A stretch of 64,000 bases of DNA from assembly GCA_029449235.1 (NCBI GenBank), contig JANATG010000001.1, positions 868,001 through 932,000 of the forward strand. The letters are read 5' to 3'. This document shows, piece after piece, positions 57,801-64,000 of the stretch; position 1 is the stretch's first letter, and each line of letters begins with the position of its first letter. Below the pieces are notes generated by a model. It was not told where the DNA came from, made no database searches, and saw only the letters and a program-made list of their open reading frames with translations. A program made the translations under genes and the position numbers. The DNA is from Linnemannia schmuckeri (taxonomy: Eukaryota > Mortierellomycota > Mortierellomycetes > Mortierellales > Mortierellaceae).

Positions 57801-60106
57801 ACGACGACGACCGACTCGCACTCTTCAGTCTGCCTTGGTCAGAAGAGTATCATCTGCGAGCCGTCAGTGATTCAGTTCTTGGCTGAGAGAGTCAAGCAGG
57901 ATCCCTCTTTCCAACGCCAACTCCTCGACATTGTGAAGCAATCGAAAACCACCACGCAAGCGCAGGTTGGTCAGACAGCGGCGAATGCGATCACGATTTT
58001 GGTCAGGGCAGGAACCTGATTCAACGGCGCTGGTTTAAAAGGCATCAAGATTGCAGGGGCCGACCTTCACGAAGGACAGTTTGACCGTGCGAATCTGGAA
58101 GGTGCCGATTTGAGCGAGACTAACTTGGGCAAGACGTGGCTTCGACAGGCCAATCTCTGCAAGGCAGATCTGACTGGGGCTCAGTTTGGCGAGCTTCCGT
58201 ATCTTCAACTGGGGGATGAGGTCCGGCGATGTGGTTTTTCGTCCGATGCGAAACTACTTGTCGTGTCAGTCAAGGGCTCCAGGATTTATGTTTACGATGC
58301 TGAGACATGGAACAGGATTGCCAGCCATTCCGGCAGAGACGCTATTGCAATTTCACCGACCAACCATGAGCTTGCTAAGGCCAAGAGTGACCAAGACAAC
58401 GCCGTGGAACTGGGTGACATCTTGACAGACGACATCAGGATCGTCTTGACCGACCATATTGGATTAATCTACTGCATCGTATACTCCTCAGATGGAGGCC
58501 AGCTCGTCACCGCAAGTACGGACGCCACAATACGGATCTGGTCGACCTTGAGCGGCACGAGTAAGCACATCCTCAGCGACCATACCATGGCTGTTACTGG
58601 AGTTGCCTTTTCACCAACCGGTCTTCACTTGGCCTCATGCAGTTCCGACAAGATGGTACGGATCTGTGACGTCCAGACAGGACAGTCACTCAAGATTCTA
58701 GAAGGCCACACTGATGCCGCCGAGACTGTGGTATATTCTCCCGGCGGCAGGCAGATTGTCTCTGGAGGCGCAGACGACACGGCTCGACTCTGGGACGCGA
58801 ACATAGGCGAGCTTTTACACAGCCTCACTGATCATCTTTCCACCGTCTATGGCGTCGCTTATTCTCCTGATGGACATCGGGTTGCTTCCTCGAGCGAAAA
58901 CGGGACAGTTCGCGTTGGAACTGTCACACTGGCGAATCTCTCAGTACACTTTCTGGCCACATTGTCGACGTTTCCTGCTTGGAATATTCGCCCACCGCTG
59001 TCTTTATTGCCTCAGGAGCATGGGACGGGGCTGTATGACTCTGGAAAACAGGATACGATCTTTTCTGTCTGATACATACCTCGGCACCGATATTGTTGCT
59101 AGTATCTGTCTTAACATCTCATCAAACGGGGAGCGTATTTTCACAGGCAATGAGGATGGCACGGTGCGGATCTTGGATGCCTCGACAGCCGAACTAGGAC
59201 CGGTTTGGGATCAGCCTGAGTACGGAGTAGAGCAGATAGCAGTGTCACCGTGCGGTGGACAGATTGCTCTGACCAGCTGGGACTGCACCGTAAGGATATG
59301 TTGTTCTCTCACAGGAGCGTCATTGCAGATCTTGAGGAGCCATACACAACCTACGCTGGATGTCGCTTTTCTCCGACTGGGCTGCAGGTCTTCCCTGGCG
59401 GCAAGGACATGACTGTGAGGGTTTGGAGTGTTCAGACCGGAGGCAAGGCAGAGTTGGTTTTGTATGGTCATAGCAACGATGTCAACGGAGTCGCGTATTC
59501 TCCGAGCGGCGATCAAATAGCTTCCTGTAGCAGCGACAAGACGATTCGGCTTGGAGTTCTCACACTGGCGAACAGCTTTTCGTGCTGAACCATTCTTTGA
59601 AGCTCCTACGTGTCCTTTATTCGCCTGATGGTTAAGATCTTGCTGTCGTCCCACTCGGCAGCGGTCGACTTTCTACCTGGGATCCCCGATCAGGAGAACG
59701 TGTCTTCGATCGATTCAAGAAGATCATGGTTCAGGAGACACTAGCTTGCGCTTATTCTCTCAACAACGGTGGCTTGGTTGCTGTGTCAAGCCGAGATGGG
59801 TTGCTGCGAATTTGGGACATTTCATCCGGTCGCTGTTCAGAAATCCTTCGGATATTGGTTGGGTTGATGATAGAAATCAAGTGGAGGCAGAACTCTCAAG
59901 GTGGGCTGTCGTTGGTCACTTTGGGTGCTACTGGATCAATGCGCATTTGAAGGTTGGTCAAAGAAGAGAGGGAGGGTTTGTATGTTTTGCAACTGGTTTG
60001 GGGCACAGGGGCGAGGCAGCTGATGGCGGCTGATGCGAATCTGGGGGAAATTGTGGGACTGAATGCCGTCAACCTCGAGCTCCTAAGGCAGCGTCGCGAA
60101 GGCTGA
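54896..60106 (+). pseudogene. Decayed NACHT-pentapeptide-WD40 (fungal NLR-like) gene
   Basis: About 5.2 kb of one large gene are still readable, but in pieces that switch frame at least six times (near 55290, 55800, 56060, 56690, 56890, 57600, and again in the WD40 part near 58915 and 59400). In-frame stops include TAG 57236-57238 and TGA 58017-58019. Order of remains: an N-terminal helical region, a P-loop (LLLLGDSGAEKST, where the family-type glycine before Lys is Glu), FIVICDGYDESQL (Walker B-like), VVSCRSHYL, a region resembling the NACHT helical arm (SNPFLLSLALEALP), pentapeptide repeats (ANLEGADLSETNL), then at least eight WD40 blades with HT...VAFSPTG...ASCSSDK patterns, and an end reading LELLRQRREG. 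No intact reading frame survives, so it is unlikely to make the full protein. Family members are the fungal counterparts of NLR immune or heterokaryon-recognition receptors. Confidence 0.85.
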
Positions 60107-60237
60107 AGTTGAACTCCCATGACTAACAACGAAATAAATATAGAACAGCATTATTTTTTGAGTATGCGCCAACTTTCAAGCCTTGCCCGCTGGCTTCTTT
60201 CAGTCGTGTTTCATTAAATATCATTGGACCATTAACG

Positions 60238-60271
<34 letters not shown>
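60238..60271. repeat. 34-base A run
   Basis: Uninterrupted A run 132 bp downstream of the NACHT relic. The run alone does not show that the relic is a retrocopy. Confidence 0.8.
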
Positions 60272-60272
<1 letters not shown>

Positions 60273-60566
60273 GCACAAACACATATATTAAGGCTTTTAA
60301 AAAACAATAGCTATACCGCGGGTGTAAATAAAAGAACATTTTTTTGCACCATCTTTTTTCTTTCTTTCTTTCTATCCCATCCCCATCCCCACCCGTCAGT
60401 CCCACCCTCACCCTTCAATACATACATTTGACTACCATTGTCGGCTTCGCCGCCCCCTTTGAGGCGAGCGCCTCTAATAATTTCCCACTATTTCATTATC
60501 CTAAAATCCTCCCGCTAAACAACCCCCCTACCCCCCGATATCTATCTTCCTCAACCTGTTTCTTTC

Positions 60567-60930
60567 ATGCTGAAGCAAACTTATTCCCCTCCTCGTCGTC
60601 CAACCTCATTCCACATCGTATCCGACGCCTTCATGTTAGGCCATACCCTAATCGCCGCCGGTCGGCTGCCCGCTCCTCCTGCCTCCATCGTCAAAAAGAC
60701 TTAATCGGCAGTATCTGGCGTCGATTTATCCGAGAATGTTCTATCTGAGTCAAAAGAATCCCAGCGCTTTCTCTCCTCCTTCTCCTTCACCAACACAACT
60801 TCCTCTCAGAAGTGGGAGATTGACCTCAGAGTGTATCCTGTTATCTGAGCGAGCATTGATTGAGATGTACCATTGCAATATCGTCCTGGCTGTCGACTAC
60901 GAGAAGAGCATATCCGACTCGAGTCGTTAA
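60567..60930 (+). pseudogene. Small gene relic of unknown family
   Basis: An ATG at 60567 opens 45 codons with good coding character (TSFHIVSDAFMLGHTLIAAG) and then meets TAA near 60702-60704. The same frame continues after the stop with equally coding-like sequence (SGVDLSENVLSESKESQRFL ... KWEIDLRVYP). Near 60835 the coding character moves to another frame (SERALIEMYHCNIVLAVDYE), which ends at TAA 60928-60930. One nonsense change and one frameshift would explain this. It could instead be exons with unseen splice sites, but no suitable donor/acceptor pairs were found. Family not recognised. Confidence 0.45.
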
Positions 60931-60995
60931 ATCTTTTGTACTCACGTAGAACATATATTCCTAGTCAATTTTCTACTGTTGTGTGTTGCATAGTT

Positions 60996-61208
60996 TTATT
61001 TTGACTTGGTAACATCATCCTTTGTGTCCTCTTTCGCAAACACCTCAAGTCTATCGCGAAAAGCCGTCGCCTTCTTGACGTCCTTTGGCTCATTATTTTT
61101 TTTCTCTTCTTGTTGTGATTGAAATAAAGACGCGTTTTTTAGTTGCATGTAGCTCGTATCCGAGTCTATCACGCCTCTTTTTTTATTCCTTTCTGATTTA
61201 TTATTCAT
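60996..61208 (-). CDS. Possible small hydrophilic protein (70 aa)
   Basis: A complete frame from ATG at 61208 to the stop at 60996 with a Lys/Glu/Asp-rich sequence (FQSQQEEKKNNEPKD, FRDRLEVFAKEDTKDD). A TATAAAA on the minus strand near 61352-61358 and a stop just upstream of the ATG fit a short independent gene. No domain is recognised. The plus strand of the same interval has a competing open frame with an acceptor-like GTTGCAG near 61219, so this call is weak. Confidence 0.25.
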   Translation of the reverse strand: MNNKSERNKKRGVIDSDTSYMQLKNASLFQSQQEEKKNNEPKDVKKATAFRDRLEVFAKEDTKDDVTKSK

Positions 61209-61955
61209 GTTTGGTTGCAGCTATTGGCCTGAAAAAAATAAAAAGGAGAAAAAGGCGCGTCTTCCGCCTCAATGACAATGCGACAACCAACTCAACCAGT
61301 CAAAGAGGGGCACTCTTCTTGAGTGGTTTAATGACAGAGGGTGGCTTGAATTTTATACTCAATTTACCACGTAAGCAACAAATGTAGTGCTACATTTGTT
61401 GTTTCTGTTCCTTCCAGCCTTTGAAAGACAAAAAATGGCCGAGAAAAAGACCTTTGGAGAAAGAGGCCATAACCACTAAACCTCCAGAAACAGGCTTCCT
61501 TGTCAGTCAGACCCATAGGCACCCTTCATGAACCCCCCCTTCTCAACTACACATGTACTTTCCACTTTAAATTTGATAATAGTAATAGAGAAGTTAAGGC
61601 TGGCCAGATAGAACCCCCTGCTCGGTCCACCACCGCTCCCAATCCCCCTCATGCCAAATGAATGACACAAAAGAGAAAGAAAAGGGCAGTAGTCAACAAA
61701 CAGGTAATGGGTTACCGACACAATAGCGCCTTCCAAATATTAGAGGTTTTCGGCCCCTGATCTTTCACAGGGGATCTATATTATCCTTACTCGGTAGTCG
61801 AGGCATGAGGAGATCATGTTGGCTGCAGATGCGTGATCCTTTTATACGTGAGTGGATAATATTTCACCGAATGTTGGATGATCGCACTTGCTAGAGACCT
61901 GTTCTTTAAGTGAAATGTTTCATTTGTCTATGCGTTTGTCTCCGACAACAATAAA
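61209..61955. other. Intergenic region with a perfect palindrome
   Basis: 3' flank of the WD40 gene. Contains the palindrome at 61376-61401. No convincing gene. Confidence 0.4.
61376..61401. repeat. Perfect inverted repeat, 12-base arms
   Basis: CAACAAATGTAG-tg-CTACATTTGTTG. With a two-base centre it could extrude a cruciform or act as a dimeric protein site. It is not followed by a T run, so a terminator role is not supported. Confidence 0.8.
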
Positions 61956-64000
61956 CTATGGATCCAACCCCCAGAACTGAACTTGGTCCGCGACGGCTGT
62001 CCAGATACCATGCTGACCTGGTGCGAATTGAAGACAACCGACTTCCCCCTTGACCTCCAAATCCCGAATCCTTTCACCAGTACTCAAGGACCACAACGAG
62101 ATCCTCTGGTCAATATTCTCGGCCGCCAAAAGTGTCTCCTCCGCATTGATATCAAACAGCGTCTTGGAAAACTGGTCTCGGATCGGTCCACGAAAGTCCA
62201 GGACAGGCTCCGCAAACGAACCATCTGGTGAAGAAAGGCTTGAGTGGTTACTGCCCACAAACCGTGTGTCCCACATAAGGATCTCTCCGTTCATAGCCGA
62301 CGTGACAAGGTAGTGGTCCCCGACGCATTTCATACCAAGAACCGACGACTCCTTGTGCCCAATCCCTCGAAACAACGTTGTTGACCGCTTGTCCTTCTTG
62401 GACTTTGCTGCAGCCAGTGCTGCCACATTAGGCTGTGACAGATCAAAAATTCGAACCCTTCCATTCCTGCAGCCAGCATAAACAAGATTCTTTCCTCTCA
62501 GGGGTGGCTCTATCGCCACTGAAAAGACATCACTGCCAGTCCATAGTGAAGTGACTAGGGGTCTGCCTGACTTCCAATCCTGTAGCACAATAACTGTTTT
62601 GTCAGCCCCGATCGCTATCCTATCGTTAACGAGTCCACTTGTCCACACATTTGATTTCTTTGGCAAATACTCTAAGACAACATGCCACGGACCACTTTCT
62701 CCTGTTATAGAGCCTGAGCTCGTGTCTGTAAAGCTCTTTTGCACCTTGAGAACTCCCGATCGGCCCATGTTTCCTAAATGTGTCGTTCTATACAAAGTAA
62801 TAAAGCGTGAGTTGGATTTTTCCAGATAATAAAAGCGTGTCCTTGCTCATTCAAAACAAATATCTTGCCACTTACACTAGATACTGCTCTGGTGTGACAT
62901 GAAGCGATGTAAGCTCGGACGTCTCCCTTGAATCGAGTCGCATCCACTGAGAGTGCGTATCCAGCGGGTTGTTCGAAAAGTGGTGCCGCCAAAGCTCTCC
63001 TCGCGTTGAGCTCACATACAAGTCCTGCTTTTCTGAGTCGACCTAAGAGAAAAGGATAGCCTTGCGTGAGACTCTCTTGTCATTGAGCGTTTCCGTTCAA
63101 AAAGACAATAGGAGGTGTTAACTTTGGGTACCTGTAGATGAGTATAGACGGCGCCGTTCTCTGCAAGGACTGGCTCTGCTCGCTTGCTCCTACGCCACTG
63201 CTTAACCATCAATGTATGCATTTGGCTAAATAAATACATACACATTAAACGTTAGTGAATCGCACCGTTGCCTTCCAAATAAGCTTCAATGACCCCGTAA
63301 CGGTAAACGTTAGCCCGTACCACAGTTGCCTCCGAGGATTTCCTGCTAAACCAAGCTGTTGATCCTGAAGAAACCAATCCAAGCGACCATATCGAGTTGT
63401 AGGCGTTGGGAATCGAATGTTTGGCCTTTTCTTGATGGGTTCGAGTGTTGGCTGATCGTCACCAGAAAGATAAATGCAACCTTGAATTAATATGTGGCAT
63501 ATAGTCTGCATATTTCCATGGCACTTCAAACACTGCGATCCGTTTGTACCTTTTGAATGGCCCTTTCCTTAATGCTCTGTTGACTGAACGCAAACTGGCC
63601 ACCAAGAGTATGGTTTGCCGTGATCTTGAAGTACTTTTTCTTTTCCAAATCATAGTAAAATCCTGGTATCTCCCTGATGGCTGGGTCCTGCGTGGTTGAG
63701 CTTGCTGCAGGTGCAGGCGCGGAAACAATGACAGCTCGGACTACTGGTGTGGCCTGGTTGATCCTTTCTTGGTGATGCTGGTGCTGGCGCTGTTGTGTCC
63801 TTGCTTGTGCTTGATGGCGCTGCTGGTGCTGTCGTGGCTGATGTGAAGGTTGCTGAGAATTTGATCGTGGGTACTGATGCTGAGAATGATAGTGGTGTTG
63901 AGACTGATGTTGCTGATTCTGCCTTGGTTGTTGTCTCTGGGTTTGGTGGTGGTGTGGACGCTGACTTGGCCTTGTGTCTTCGTTCGAGGACCTAGGTCGT
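61956..64000 (-). CDS. WD40-repeat protein, DCAF4/WDR21-like, 5' end beyond the right edge
   Basis: Exons (minus): >64000-63550, 63505-63309, 63225-63132, 63042-62876, 62787-61956; frames agree at all junctions. The visible N-terminal part is Gln/His-rich and disordered. Then REIPGFYYDLEKKKYFKI matches the signature start of DCAF4 (LPGFYFDPEKNRYF in animals). WD40 blades follow (YAGCRNGRVRIFDL, MNGEILMWDTRF, NIDQRISLWSLSTGERI), ending VADQVQFWGLDP. DCAF4-type proteins are substrate receptors of DDB1-CUL4 ubiquitin ligases (family knowledge); the role here is inferred. The intron 63506-63549 would be only 44 nt; reading through it hits a stop, so a splice of some kind is needed. Confidence 0.8.

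Noticed and set aside
61085..61387. Plus-strand frame with an acceptor-like site near 61219 and a donor-like GTAAG near 61371
   Set aside because: No upstream exon with a compatible frame was found, and the sequence is low in information. It competes with the equally weak minus-strand ORF at 60996-61208.

Overview
The window looks like a piece of an early-diverging filamentous fungus, most likely Mortierellaceae (Mortierellomycota). The reasons are intron-rich genes (introns mostly 80-150 nt with GTAAGT-like donors), long A/T homopolymer runs between genes, a large NACHT-pentapeptide-WD40 gene relic, and kexin-processed secreted proteins. The species is an inference. I found no tRNA, rRNA, CRISPR or complete transposon. 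All gene models below are spliced by eye. For each complete multi-exon model the exon lengths sum to a multiple of three, unless the entry says otherwise.

Left part (1-9000): a partial Ser/Thr kinase on the minus strand, a small spliced gene on the plus strand, and an eight-exon ABCC/MRP-type ABC transporter on the minus strand. Next comes a 4.8 kb stretch with no convincing gene (8990-13761), followed by the most unusual part of the window: two tandem paralogous genes (13762-15007 and 17065-18061) for secreted, kexin-processed proteins. Each has a signal peptide, KR-bounded peptides and a long domain rich in Lys, Ala, Val and Asp. They share promoter and leader sequence and an identically placed intron.

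Middle part (20855-41989): a small gene of unknown function, an ER DnaJ co-chaperone (SCJ1-like), a membrane-anchored M13 zinc metallopeptidase, a ZIP zinc transporter of ZRT3 type, a PPG1-type protein phosphatase, a stefin/cystatin-like inhibitor, and a type II membrane protein with an alginate-lyase-like domain.

Right part (41990-64000): prolyl oligopeptidase, a YOP1/REEP membrane-shaping protein, an A20/AN1 zinc-finger protein, a second M13 peptidase that is secreted, a decayed NACHT-WD40 (fungal NLR-like) pseudogene of about 5.2 kb, a second smaller pseudogene, and a DCAF4-like WD40 gene that runs off the right edge.

Several genes act in the secretory path: ER chaperone, ER shaping protein, secreted or surface peptidases, and kexin substrates. 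No operon-like organisation is expected in a fungus, so functional links between neighbours are speculation. Two M13 peptidases, a cystatin-like inhibitor, a prolyl oligopeptidase and two peptide precursors within 40 kb may be chance.
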